Shown: one piece after another, positions 8,211 through 16,266 of the stretch
Layout: each line of letters starts with the position of its first letter
Numbering within the stretch: the stretch's first letter is position 1
Assembly (NCBI RefSeq): GCF_014197795.1
Contig: NZ_JACIGI010000029.1
Span: forward strand, 1-45,541
Length of the DNA: 45,541 nt
From: Roseospira goensis
GTDB lineage: Bacteria; Pseudomonadota; Alphaproteobacteria; Rhodospirillales; Rhodospirillaceae
Direction: 5' to 3'
Program-made: the position numbers and the translations under genes
Notes under the pieces: generated by a model
Databases searched by the model: none
What the model saw: the letters and a program-made list of their open reading frames with translations, nothing else
Told to the model about the DNA's origin: nothing

Positions 8211-8249
8211 CCCGCCCCCCGGTCCCGCCCCCCGGTCCCGCCCCCCGGT
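8211..8249. repeat. 13-bp tandem repeat in hydrolase leader
   Basis: Three perfect copies of CCCGCCCCCCGGT in tandem (8211-8223, 8224-8236, 8237-8249), followed by CCCG of a fourth. The array lies between the divergent glycosyltransferase and hydrolase starts, 24 bp before the hydrolase ATG. Such an array may vary in copy number by slippage. Confidence 0.9.
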
Positions 8250-8272
8250 CCCGCTATCGGAAAGGAGCGTCC

Positions 8273-9061
8273 ATGTCTCAGGAATCCCCGTCCGCCGCCG
8301 CTGCCGCCGCCGCGCCGCGCCGCCTGACCCGGCCGGACGGCGCCACCATCGCCTATCACTCCGTGTCCGGCAAGGGGCCGGGCGTCGTGTTCATCCATGG
8401 CTTCATGTCGGACATGACCGGCGGCAAGGCCACCTTCCTGGAGGCCTGGGCGCGCCGCACCGGCCGCGCCTTCGTGCGCTTCGACCAGCGCGGCCACGGG
8501 CAGTCCGACGGTCGCTTCGAGGACGGCACCATCGGGGCCTGGGCCGACGATGTCGTGCAGGTGCTCGACCACCTCACCGAGGGGCCACAGGTTCTGGTGG
8601 GCAGTTCGATGGGCGGGTGGCTCATGCTGCTGGCGGCGTTGGCCCGGCCGGACCGGGTGGCGGCCCTGGTCGGCATCGCCGCGGCGCCGGACTTCACCGA
8701 GGACCTGATGTGGTCGGTGTTCGACGACGCGGCGCGCGAGACCCTGGCGCGGGACGGCGTGCTGCAGGTGCCTTCGGACTACGGCGATGCGCCCTACCCG
8801 ATCACCAAGCGCCTGATCGACGAGGGCCGCGACCACCTGCTGCTGGGCGGACCGATCCCGATCCGCTGCCCGGTGCGGCTGATCCAGGGCATGAAGGACG
8901 ACTCGGTGCCGTGGGAGACCGGCCGGCGCCTGATGGACCGGCTGGAGAGCCCGGACGTGGACCTGACTCTGGTCAAGGAGGGCGACCACCGCCTGTCCGA
9001 GCCGCACGATCTGGCCCGCCTGGAGCGGGTGCTGGACGGGGCGCTGCACGGGGTGCCGTGA
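8273..9061 (+). CDS. Alpha/beta hydrolase, ABHD10-like thioesterase
   Basis: 262 residues. The alpha/beta-hydrolase triad is visible: Ser112 in the elbow VGSSMGGW, Asp209 or Asp210 in GMKDDSVPW, and His239 in GDHRLS. The oxyanion region is FIHGFMSDMTGGKA. Blocks such as FDQRGHGQSDG, LVGSSMGGWLMLLAALARPD and IPIRCPVRLIQGMKDD closely follow mitochondrial ABHD10, a depalmitoylase/thioesterase, so this is plausibly the bacterial counterpart. The Ala-rich N-terminus (residues 5-14) is low complexity. A good ribosome site (AAAGGAG) precedes the ATG. The substrate is unproven; an acyl-protein or acyl-glucuronide esterase role is inference from the homologue. Confidence 0.82.
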   Translation: MSQESPSAAAAAAAPRRLTRPDGATIAYHSVSGKGPGVVFIHGFMSDMTGGKATFLEAWARRTGRAFVRFDQRGHGQSDGRFEDGTIGAWADDVVQVLDHLTEGPQVLVGSSMGGWLMLLAALARPDRVAALVGIAAAPDFTEDLMWSVFDDAARETLARDGVLQVPSDYGDAPYPITKRLIDEGRDHLLLGGPIPIRCPVRLIQGMKDDSVPWETGRRLMDRLESPDVDLTLVKEGDHRLSEPHDLARLERVLDGALHGVP

Positions 9062-9172
9062 CGGCCGCACCGTTGCCTTCCCGCGGCACGCTGCCGCATC
9101 ATGCCGGCCGGCCGGTGCGAACGGACCGCCTCACGACCACCAAGGCCGGGAGGACACGACACCTTTGACTGT

Positions 9173-9190
9173 CGCCACATGGTTGTGGCG
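9173..9190. promoter_or_regulatory. Hairpin upstream of bdhA
   Basis: CGCCACA-TGGT-TGTGGCG is a perfect 7-4-7 inverted repeat 64 bp before the bdhA start. It has no T tract on either strand, so it is either an operator or a weak terminator for the upstream hydrolase. Nothing decides between them. Confidence 0.4.
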
Positions 9191-9253
9191 CAGCGTCCGG
9201 TTGCGGCCGGACGCGCCGGCGCTGCTGAACACCCTTGAGGAGGATCCGTCGCC

Positions 9254-10063
9254 GTGAGCGAACGTTATCTGGAAGGCAAGACCGCGTTGGTCACCGGGTC
9301 GGTGCAGGGCATCGGGCTGGCCATCGCCGAGGCTTTGGGCGCGGCCGGCGCCCGCGTGGCGGTCCACGGTCTGGCCGATTCGGCCACCGCCGAGGCCGCC
9401 ATGGACGCGGTGACGGCGGCCGGGGCGCCCGAAGTGTGCTTCTTCGATCACGACCTGCGCGCGGCGGCCGGCATCGACGCCCTGATGGACGGGGTGGCGC
9501 GCTGGGGCGGTGCCGACGTCCTGGTCAACAACGCCGGCATCCAGAAGACCGCGCCGCTGGCCGAGGTGCCGCCCGAGACCTGGTCCGCGATTCTCGACGT
9601 CAACCTGTCGGCGGCGTTCCATACCCTGCGTCGCGCGCTGCCGACGATGGCCGAGCGCGGCTATGGTCGAGTGGTCAACGTCGCGTCGGTGCACGGCCTG
9701 GTCGCCTCGAAGCACAAGGCGCCCTATGTCTCGGCCAAGTTCGGGCTGGTGGGCCTGAGCAAGGTGGCGGCGCTGGAGTACGCGGACGCCGGGGATCGCG
9801 CCCGCGGCGGGGTCACCGTGAACTGCATCGCCCCGGGCTGGACCGAGACCGCGATCATCGAGCCGCAGATTCAGGCGCGGGCGGCCGAACTGGGCGGTGA
9901 CAGAGCAGCCGGAATACGCAGTCTGTTGAGTGAAAAGCAACCTTCGCTTCGCACCTCTGACCCGAAAGAGATCGGCGCGGTTACGACTTGGTTGTGTCAT
10001 CCCGTCGCCCATAACATCACTGGGGTCGTTCTCCCCGTGGACGGCGGCTGGACCGCGCAGTAG
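9254..10063 (+). CDS. bdhA: D-3-hydroxybutyrate dehydrogenase (SDR)
   Basis: 269 residues, a classical short-chain dehydrogenase. It has the cofactor motif TGSVQGIG at 14-21, NNAG near 95, and the catalytic residues Ser145, Tyr158 and Lys162 in ASVHGLVASKHKAPYVSAK. The segments NCIAPGWTETAIIEPQI, LLSEKQPSLR and NITGVVLPVDGGWTAQ are typical of NAD-dependent 3-hydroxybutyrate dehydrogenases, which interconvert 3-hydroxybutyrate and acetoacetate during PHB turnover. The start is GTG with a strong GAGGAGG. From about 9898 to 10030 the codons abruptly become atypical for the window (AGA, ATA, TTG, AGT, CAA, CTT, TCT, AAA), although the protein stays in family, suggesting an imported 3' segment. 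Confidence 0.92.
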   Translation: MSERYLEGKTALVTGSVQGIGLAIAEALGAAGARVAVHGLADSATAEAAMDAVTAAGAPEVCFFDHDLRAAAGIDALMDGVARWGGADVLVNNAGIQKTAPLAEVPPETWSAILDVNLSAAFHTLRRALPTMAERGYGRVVNVASVHGLVASKHKAPYVSAKFGLVGLSKVAALEYADAGDRARGGVTVNCIAPGWTETAIIEPQIQARAAELGGDRAAGIRSLLSEKQPSLRTSDPKEIGAVTTWLCHPVAHNITGVVLPVDGGWTAQ

Positions 10064-10132
10064 GGTGCTGCCTTTCCAGGGGCCGTGGAACGACACGGCC
10101 CACCACTGACGCCGGGGCACGGGGAGCAAGAC

Positions 10133-10564
10133 ATGGCCCGGGGGCCGGACCGGCTCAATGCTGCGGGGCGGCGGCCGCCGCCCGCCCTGACGGACCCGCG
10201 TGCGGTCGATGGGGCACTGCGTGCGGCCGTGACTCAGCTCGATGCGGTGCTGGCGGAGCAGGACCGCGCCGCGACGCGCATCCTGGGGCTGGCCGAACTG
10301 CTGTTGGAACGCGCGCCGGACGACGCCATGCGGCTGCGCATCGAGGCCATCATCGAGTCCTGCGCCTTCCAGGACATCAGCGGCCAGCGCGTGCGCAAGG
10401 TGCGGGCGCTTCTGGCCCGGCTGACCACCTTGGCGCCCGGCACGCTGCGGGTCAGCGAAACGCCCATCGAGAGCCCGGCCGCCGCGCCCGCGGGCGTGGA
10501 CCCGGCGGCCGAGGGCGGGCCGGGCCTCACGCAGGAAGAGGTCGACCGCCTGCTTGGGAAGTGA
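10133..10564 (+). CDS. cheZ: CheZ-like CheY-phosphate phosphatase
   Basis: 143 residues, shorter than enterobacterial CheZ (about 214). It keeps the two diagnostic elements. The active-site helix is SCAFQDISGQRVRKV, with Asp81 and Gln85 in the D-x3-Q spacing; the Gln positions the water that hydrolyses CheY~P. The extreme C-terminus TQEEVDRLLGK resembles the CheY~P-binding tail of E. coli CheZ. Between them lies an Ala/Pro-rich linker of about 40 residues. The chosen ATG has GGAG upstream; an ATG 48 nt earlier is possible. No chemotaxis or flagellar gene is adjacent. Assignment is by motif, so which response regulator it serves is unknown. Confidence 0.8.
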   Translation: MARGPDRLNAAGRRPPPALTDPRAVDGALRAAVTQLDAVLAEQDRAATRILGLAELLLERAPDDAMRLRIEAIIESCAFQDISGQRVRKVRALLARLTTLAPGTLRVSETPIESPAAAPAGVDPAAEGGPGLTQEEVDRLLGK

Positions 10565-10580
10565 GCCGCCGCGCGGTCCC

Positions 10581-11030
10581 TCAGCGTGCCATCAGCGCCG
10601 CGAGATGGGGGGCCAGGTCGTGCGGCGGCAGCATCGACAGGTCCTTGTCCACCTCGGCGATGACCAAGCCCCGCAGCGGGTCGCTGAGTTCATCGCGCAG
10701 GTCGCCCAGCATCTGCGGCGGGGCGACGATCACCAGCCGATCGAAGGCCGCCGTGGTGCGGCCCCGCTCCAGCAACCCGGCAATGGCATGGGCGAAGCGG
10801 CGTTTTTCGTGGCGGTGCGGGTCGGTGGGCGGTTCCTTGGCATGGCGCAGATCGCCGACGCTCTCGAAGGTGCGGCCGGGGCGGTCGCTGGCGATGTCCC
10901 GGCTGGGCGGATCCGCGGCCGTCATCTCGTGAACCGGCGTGCGGGCGAGGTCGAGGGGCTGTCCCGTGGCCTCGAACACGCGGGCGCGCGTGGCGTCCGC
11001 CACCAGAACCCATGTGGTCGACGTGCTCAT
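10581..11030 (-). CDS. Host attachment family protein (PF10116-type)
   Basis: 149 residues. The start WVLVADATRARVFE, the RTFESVGDLRHAKEPPTDPHRHEKRRFAHAIA-type middle (Pro and His rich) and the end DRLVIVAPPQMLGDLR then VIAEVDKDLSMLPPHDLAPHL are the signature blocks of the family named for a plant-attachment gene. The fold resembles an eRF1/Pelota-like domain; the molecular function is not known. It is cytosolic, with no signal or membrane segment. It is convergent with the cheZ-like gene, 16 bp apart, and divergent from the ABC transporter operon. The ATG is preceded by GAGGACG. Confidence 0.82.
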   Translation of the reverse strand: MSTSTTWVLVADATRARVFEATGQPLDLARTPVHEMTAADPPSRDIASDRPGRTFESVGDLRHAKEPPTDPHRHEKRRFAHAIAGLLERGRTTAAFDRLVIVAPPQMLGDLRDELSDPLRGLVIAEVDKDLSMLPPHDLAPHLAALMAR

Positions 11031-11371
11031 GGTCGTCCTCCGTGCGGGGCGTGACTCCGCCCAAACTCTTTGATTCAGCGCAGAGTCACATCATCAATCC
11101 AAAACACGGCGTGAGTCAGGTTGATCACGGTCTGCCCTCGTGCACTGATCCAGGGCCGTGGGCTGGGGCCGAACCCTTCATGATGGACGCGACGGCCAGG
11201 CGTTGTCCATGACGCGCCGCAATCGTGCATGGCGCGGCGTCCGGCTCGCGGGCGCCCCCTGGCATCCTCATTGGCTTTCCGGTATGTCTGGCCGCAGCGC
11301 GGACGGCAAGGCCCCGGATCCCCGGAGCCGCGCCGCCCGCCACGATCGACCGAACAGGGGGACTCCGACCG
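11031..11371. other. Divergent intergenic region with degenerate repeat copy
   Basis: 341 bp between the host-attachment gene and the ABC transporter. It contains a degenerate copy of the composite repeat (11078-11132). The rest looks like ordinary GC-rich non-coding DNA; I found no convincing promoter, although one is needed for each direction. Confidence 0.5.
11078..11132. repeat. Degenerate copy of composite repeat, second-hairpin half
   Basis: GCGCAGAGTCAC then ATCAATCCAAAACACGGCGT and GGTTGATCACGG align without gaps to 16162-16212, where the same order forms a near-perfect hairpin. Here the stem is eroded (ATCAATCC against GGTTGAT, CAC against GTG). Unlike other copies it lies between divergent genes. 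Confidence 0.55.
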
Positions 11372-12592
11372 ATGACGATGCCCGCTCTGCGCGCCGCCCT
11401 GGCGGCCGCGCTGTCCGTGCCGCTGGCCCTGGCCGCGCCCGCCGCCTCCGTCGCCTGGGCCGCCGATGACGATCCGGCGAAGGTCGGCCCCGTGAAAATC
11501 GGCATGGTCACCACCCTGTCGACCAAGGCCGGCTACCTGGGCGCCGACGTGCGCGACGGCTTCCGGCTCGCGATCAAGCAGGGCGGCGGGGCGCTGGGGG
11601 GCGTGCCGGTCAACCTGCTGGTGGAGGACGACGACCGCGATCCCGGCAAGGGCCGCGAGATCGCCGAACGCTTCGTCACCCGCGACGACGTCAAGATCAT
11701 GACCGGCATCATCTTCTCGAACGTGGCGCTGGCGGTGATCCCCAAGGTGGTGAAGGACGGCGTGATCTACGTCAGCCCCAATGCCGGGCCGTCGCAGCTC
11801 GCGGGCAAGGGCTGCCATCCGTACCACTTCAACGTCGCCTGGCAGAACGACAACCTGCACGAGGCCATGGGCCAGTACGCCACCGATGCCGGGTTCGAGC
11901 GCATGGTGATCCTGGCCCCCAACTATCCGGCCGGAAAGGATGCCCTGGCCGGCTTCAAGCGCTTCTACACCGGCGGCACGGTGGTGAGCGAGGTCTATAC
12001 CACCCTGGGCCAGTCGGACTACGCCGCCGAGATCGCCGGGATCCGCAATGCGGAGCCGGACGCCGTGTTCTTCTTCCTGCCCGGCGGCATGGGCATCAAC
12101 TTCATGAAGCAGGTCCACCAGGCGGGCCTGGGCGAGAGCGTCCAGCTCATCGGCTCCGGCTTCTCGGCCGATCACAAGCTGCTCAACGCCGTCGGCGCGG
12201 CGGCCGACGGCATGCTGAACTCGGCGCAGTGGAGCCCGGACCTGGACACGCCGGTCAACGCCGCGTTCGTCGCGGCCTACCGGGCGGAATACGACGCCGT
12301 GCCGACGATCTATTCCCAGCAGGGGTACGACGCGGCCCTCGCCATCGGGGCCGCGCTGGAGGCCACCGGCGGTGACCTGTCCGATCTGGACGCCTTCGCG
12401 GCCGCGCTCAAGCAGGCCGACTTCGCCAGCCCGCGCGGTGATTTCCGGTTCGGCACCAACAACTTCCCGGTGCAGGATATCTACCTGCGCAAGGCGGTGA
12501 TGGACCCCGACGGCACCCTGCGCAACGAAGTCCAAGGCGTGATCTTCGAGGATCACGTGGACGCCTACGCGGCCGCATGCGCGATGAAGTGA
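11372..12592 (+). CDS. Branched-chain amino-acid-type ABC transporter substrate-binding protein
   Basis: 406 residues. The signal peptide (hydrophobic 7-29, cleavage near SVAWA-ADDD) leads to a type I periplasmic binding fold of the Leu/Ile/Val family: KIGMVTTLSTKAGYLGADVRDGFRLAIKQ, LLVEDDDRDPGKGREIAE, VIYVSPNAGPSQLAGKGC and YSQQGYDAALAIGAAL. Two cysteines (GKGCHPY and the near-terminal AAACAMK) may pair. It delivers substrate to the LivHMGF complex encoded directly downstream. The ATG has AGGGGG about 10 nt upstream. The true ligand may be an amino acid, amide or aromatic acid; members of this family vary widely. Confidence 0.9.
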   Translation: MTMPALRAALAAALSVPLALAAPAASVAWAADDDPAKVGPVKIGMVTTLSTKAGYLGADVRDGFRLAIKQGGGALGGVPVNLLVEDDDRDPGKGREIAERFVTRDDVKIMTGIIFSNVALAVIPKVVKDGVIYVSPNAGPSQLAGKGCHPYHFNVAWQNDNLHEAMGQYATDAGFERMVILAPNYPAGKDALAGFKRFYTGGTVVSEVYTTLGQSDYAAEIAGIRNAEPDAVFFFLPGGMGINFMKQVHQAGLGESVQLIGSGFSADHKLLNAVGAAADGMLNSAQWSPDLDTPVNAAFVAAYRAEYDAVPTIYSQQGYDAALAIGAALEATGGDLSDLDAFAAALKQADFASPRGDFRFGTNNFPVQDIYLRKAVMDPDGTLRNEVQGVIFEDHVDAYAAACAMK

Positions 12593-12641
12593 GGGAGGGA
12601 TCTCCGATCACCACCGACCCGCGACCATCTTTCGATTTCCA

Positions 12642-13556
12642 ATGCTCCTCTTCATCGAACAGGTTCTGAACGGGCTTCAGCTCGGGGTCATGCTGTTCCT
12701 GATGGCCTCGGGCCTGACCCTGGTGTTCGGGATCATGGGCCTCATCAACCTGGCCCACGGCTCGCTGTACATGATCGGCGCCTACGTCGCCGCCACCGTC
12801 ACCGCCTTCACGGGCAGCTTCCTGCTCGGCCTGCTGGCAGCCGTGCCGGCGGCGGCGCTGGTCGGCGCGGTCATCGAACGCGGCGTGATGCGCCACCTGT
12901 ACGACCGCGACCACCTGGATCAGGTGCTGGCGACCTTCGGCCTGATTCTGTTCTTCAACGAGCTGATGGTGATCCTCTGGGGCCGCCAGCCGCTGTTCAT
13001 GGCGATCCCGGAGGCGCTGTCCGGCACCGTCGAACTCCTGCCCGGCGTGCCCTATCCGGTCTACCGTCTGGTCATCATCGCCGTGGGGCTGCTGGTGGCG
13101 CTGGGGCTGTGGGGGCTGATCGCCCGCACCCGCCTGGGCATGCGCATTCGGGCCGGCGCCAGCGACCGCGAGACCGCGGACGCCCTGGGGGTCAACATCG
13201 CCCTGCTGTACACCGGGGTGTTCGCGCTGGGGGCGGCGCTGGCGGCGCTCGCCGGGGCCATGGCCGGGCCGCTGCTGGCGGTCGAGGCCGGCATGGGCGA
13301 AAGCATCTTGATCCTGACCTTCGTCGTCGTCGTCATCGGCGGGATCGGCTCCGTCCGCGGCGCCCTGGCCGGGGCGCTGCTGGTCGGGCTGGTGGACACC
13401 CTGGGCCGCGCCTTCCTGCCCCAGGTGCTGCGGCTGGTGACCGACGACGCCACCGCGGACGGCGCCGGCGCCAGCCTGGCGGCGATGGCGATCTACATCC
13501 TGATGGCGGCCGTGCTGGTGTGGCGGCCCAAGGGACTGTTCCCGGCCCATGGTTGA
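12642..13556 (+). CDS. livH: LivH-type ABC transporter permease
   Basis: 304 residues with about eight hydrophobic segments. LivH hallmarks are LNGLQLGVMLFLMASGLTLVFGIMGLINLAHGSLYMIGAY at the start (here read in parts) and IGGIGSVRGALAGALLVGLVDTLGR near the end, with TRLGMRIRAGASDRETADALG as the coupling loop that contacts the ATPases. No Shine-Dalgarno is evident at the ATG; GAGGGAGGG at the end of the preceding gene is about 45 nt away. It overlaps livM by 8 nt. Confidence 0.92.
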   Translation: MLLFIEQVLNGLQLGVMLFLMASGLTLVFGIMGLINLAHGSLYMIGAYVAATVTAFTGSFLLGLLAAVPAAALVGAVIERGVMRHLYDRDHLDQVLATFGLILFFNELMVILWGRQPLFMAIPEALSGTVELLPGVPYPVYRLVIIAVGLLVALGLWGLIARTRLGMRIRAGASDRETADALGVNIALLYTGVFALGAALAALAGAMAGPLLAVEAGMGESILILTFVVVVIGGIGSVRGALAGALLVGLVDTLGRAFLPQVLRLVTDDATADGAGASLAAMAIYILMAAVLVWRPKGLFPAHG

Positions 13557-14574
13557 GCGTCGTCCCCTCTCCGCCCGGCCGCGTCTGATCGTCTACGCCG
13601 TCGCCCTGCTGGTGCTCGCGCTGCTGCCGCCGCTGCTGACGGCGATCGGCGAGCCGTTCTACGTCATCCTGGCGACCCGTATGCTGATCCTGGCCCTGGC
13701 CGCCGTGAGCCTGGACCTGATCCTGGGCTACGGCGGGATGGTCAGCTTCGGCCATGCCGCGTTCGTGGGCGTGGGGGGCTATGTGGTCGGTATCCTGGCC
13801 CATCACGCCTTCATGGGCGAACCGCTGGTGCTGTTCGGCCTCACCCTGTCGGGCAGCAACGAGGCGCTGCTGGTCTGGCCGCTGGCGATGGCGGTCTCCG
13901 GGCTGGCGGCGCTGGTCATCGGGGCGCTGTCGCTGCGCACCGGGGGTGTGCACTTCATCATGATCACCCTGGCCTTCGCCCAGATGCTGTACTTCCTGAT
14001 GGTCTCGCTGGAGGCCTACGGCGGCGACGACGGTCTGCTCCTGTGGGGCCGCAACACCCTGGCCGGGGCCGACGTGCTGGGGGACCGCACCCTGTTCTAC
14101 TATCTCTGCCTGGGCCTGCTGACGGTGGTGCTGCTGGCCTTGCGCCGGCTGGTGGACAGCCGCTTCGGCCTGGTGTTGCAGGGCGCGCGCCAGAACGAAC
14201 GCCGCATGCGGGCGCTGGGGGTGCCGGTGACGCGCTACCGTCTGGCGGCCTTCACCCTGGCCGGGGCGCTCGCCGGCTTGTCGGGCGCGCTGGCGGTGAA
14301 CCACGCCGAGTTCGCTTCGCCCACCCTGTTGCACTGGACCCACTCCGGCGAGTTGCTGGTGATCGTGATCCTGGGCGGCATGGGCACCCTGGTAGGGCCG
14401 GTGCTGGGGGCGCTGGCGTTCGTGGGCCTGGAGGACCTGCTCGCCGGGATCACCGAGCACTGGCGCGTGGTGTTCGGGCCGGCGCTGGTGCTGGTGGTGC
14501 TGTACGCGCGCGCCGGGCTGCATGGCCTGCTGCTGGGCAAGCGGCCGCCGGGCGGGCCGGAGCGCAACCCATGA
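13549..14574 (+). CDS. livM: LivM-type ABC transporter permease
   Basis: 341 residues, second membrane subunit. LivM features are LDLILGYGGMVSFGHAAFVG, HFIMITLAFAQMLYFL, the coupling region GLVLQGARQNERRMRALG then RLAAFTLAGALAGLSGAL, and the C-terminal VIVILGGMGTLVGPVLGALA. Its start lies within the end of livH and its stop overlaps the livG start as ATGA, so the permeases and ATPases are translationally coupled. Confidence 0.92.
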   Translation: MVERRPLSARPRLIVYAVALLVLALLPPLLTAIGEPFYVILATRMLILALAAVSLDLILGYGGMVSFGHAAFVGVGGYVVGILAHHAFMGEPLVLFGLTLSGSNEALLVWPLAMAVSGLAALVIGALSLRTGGVHFIMITLAFAQMLYFLMVSLEAYGGDDGLLLWGRNTLAGADVLGDRTLFYYLCLGLLTVVLLALRRLVDSRFGLVLQGARQNERRMRALGVPVTRYRLAAFTLAGALAGLSGALAVNHAEFASPTLLHWTHSGELLVIVILGGMGTLVGPVLGALAFVGLEDLLAGITEHWRVVFGPALVLVVLYARAGLHGLLLGKRPPGGPERNP

Positions 14575-15323
14575 CGCCGCTGCTGGAGCTGGTCGGGCTG
14601 GTCAAGTCCTTCGGCGGCGTGACCGCCTCGGACGGCCTGTCGCTGACCGTGATGCCGGGGGAGGTGCACGCCCTCATCGGCCCCAACGGGGCGGGCAAGA
14701 CCACTGCCGTGGCCCAGATCGCCGGCGAGTTGCGCCCGGACGCCGGCCGTATCCTGTTCGACGGCCGCGACATCACCGGGCTGGCGGTGCACAGACGGGC
14801 GCTGCTGGGGCTGGGGCGGTCGTTCCAGATCACCTCGGTGCTGGGGGAGTTCTCGGTCCTGGACAACGTGGCGCTGGCGGTGCAGGCGCACGCCGGGCAC
14901 AGCTTCCGCCTCCTCGCCGATGCGCGCCGCGACCGCCGCCTGCGCGACCCGGCGCGCGCCGTGCTGGCCCGGGTGGGGCTGGCGGCGCTGGCCGGCCGGC
15001 CGGCGGCGACACTGGCGCACGGCGATCAGCGCAAGCTGGAACTGGCGATGGCGCTGGCGGGCGAGCCGCGTCTGCTGCTGCTCGACGAACCCATGGCCGG
15101 CATGGCGGCGGAGGATTCCGACCGCATGGTAGACCTGTTGCGGTCGCTGAAGGGCACGGTGGCGATGCTGCTGGTCGAGCACGACATGGACGTGGTCTTC
15201 GCCCTGGCCGACCGGGTCACGGTGCTGGACGGCGGGCGCGTGCTGGCCTCCGGCGCGCCGGCCGAGGTGCGGGGCGACGCGCGCGTGATCGCTGCCTATC
15301 TCGGCGAGGAGGCGGGGACATGA
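14571..15323 (+). CDS. livG: LivG-type ABC transporter ATPase
   Basis: 250 residues. It has Walker A GPNGAGKTT, a Q loop in GLGRSFQITSVL, the signature region TLAHGDQRKLELAMALA, Walker B RLLLLDEPMAG and the H-loop VEHDMDVVFALADRVTVLDGG. The LAHGDQ signature is the LivG variant of LSGGQ. The A-loop aromatic is in VKSFGGV. It pairs with LivF to drive import through LivHM. Start overlaps livM, stop overlaps livF. Confidence 0.93.
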   Translation: MTPLLELVGLVKSFGGVTASDGLSLTVMPGEVHALIGPNGAGKTTAVAQIAGELRPDAGRILFDGRDITGLAVHRRALLGLGRSFQITSVLGEFSVLDNVALAVQAHAGHSFRLLADARRDRRLRDPARAVLARVGLAALAGRPAATLAHGDQRKLELAMALAGEPRLLLLDEPMAGMAAEDSDRMVDLLRSLKGTVAMLLVEHDMDVVFALADRVTVLDGGRVLASGAPAEVRGDARVIAAYLGEEAGT

Positions 15324-16042
15324 CCGCGCCGCTGCTCGCCCTGGAGGGGGTGGCGGCCGCCTATGGCCGCACCCCGGTGCTGTTCGGCGTCGACCTGACC
15401 GTGCCGGCGGGGGAGGTCGTGGCGCTGATGGGCCGCAACGGCATGGGCAAGACGACGACGGTCCGCACCATCATGGGCCTGATGCCGGCGACGGCGGGGC
15501 GGGTCGTATGGCGCGGCCGTGACCTGGCGGGGCTGGCGCCGCACCGCATCGCCCACCTGGGCCTGGGGCTGGTGCCGGAGGGCCGACGGGTGTTCCCCAC
15601 CCTGACGGTGCGCGAAACCCTGGTGGCGACCGCCCGGCCGCCTGCGCCCGGTTCGGCGACGGGGGAGCCCTGGACGCTGGACCGCGTCCACGGCCTGTTC
15701 CCGCGCCTGGCCGAACGCGCCGACAGCCTGGGCGGGCAGCTCTCCGGTGGCGAACAGCAGATGCTCGCCATCGGCCGGGCGCTGATGACCAATCCGGCGC
15801 TGCTGATCCTGGACGAGGCCACCGAGGGCCTGGCGCCCGTGATCCGCGACCAGATCTGGGCCGTGCTGGGGCGGCTGAAAGCCGAGGGGCTGTCCATCCT
15901 GGTGATCGACAAGACCGTCAGTGCCCTGGCCCGGGTGGCCGACCGCATGGCGATCCTGGAGAAGGGCCGCGTGGTCTGGACCGGCACGCCGGCGGCCCTG
16001 CTGGCCGCGCCCGACGTGCAGCATCGGCATTTGGGGGTTTGA
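15320..16042 (+). CDS. livF: LivF-type ABC transporter ATPase
   Basis: 240 residues. It has Walker A GRNGMGKTT, Q loop LVPEGRRVFPTLTVRE, signature LSGGEQQMLAIGRALM, Walker B LLILDEATEGLAP, and an H-loop position in VIDKTVSALARVADR. In that segment the usual His after the D-loop region is replaced by Lys (IDKT), a variation seen in some LivF proteins. It is the last gene of the five-gene transporter operon and is followed by a palindromic repeat that may end the transcript. Confidence 0.92.
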   Translation: MTAPLLALEGVAAAYGRTPVLFGVDLTVPAGEVVALMGRNGMGKTTTVRTIMGLMPATAGRVVWRGRDLAGLAPHRIAHLGLGLVPEGRRVFPTLTVRETLVATARPPAPGSATGEPWTLDRVHGLFPRLAERADSLGGQLSGGEQQMLAIGRALMTNPALLILDEATEGLAPVIRDQIWAVLGRLKAEGLSILVIDKTVSALARVADRMAILEKGRVVWTGTPAALLAAPDVQHRHLGV

Positions 16043-16086
16043 TACCGGCCTCTGAATGAAGTCGGTTCATTCGTCGGCCGGTATTA

Positions 16087-16223
16087 CAGCCGATTGCGAC
16101 AAACCGGACTCGCGGCGCGATTTCGGTTTGCCGCAAAAATCGGCTGAGACTCATATAGGTCGCGCGGAGTCACGCGATCAATCCGAACCACATCGTGGTT
16201 CCGATTGATCGCGATCCGCGCTA
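16087..16223. repeat. Complete composite two-hairpin intergenic repeat
   Basis: The first hairpin, 16087-16146, pairs CAGCCGATTGCGACAAACCG with CGGTTTGCCGCAAAAATCGGCTG across a short GC-rich loop. The second hairpin, 16174-16212, is an 18-bp stem (GCGATCAATCCGAACCAC against GTGGTTCCGATTGATCGC, one mismatch) with loop ATC. The unit ends GCGATCCGCGCTA as at 2633. It follows the livF stop by 45 bp and probably acts as a 3' stabiliser or terminator. This is the fullest copy in the window. Confidence 0.8.
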
Positions 16224-16266
16224 ACCCTGCGGCAGCCACCCGCCGTACCGGAGCCCGTCCGTCCCC

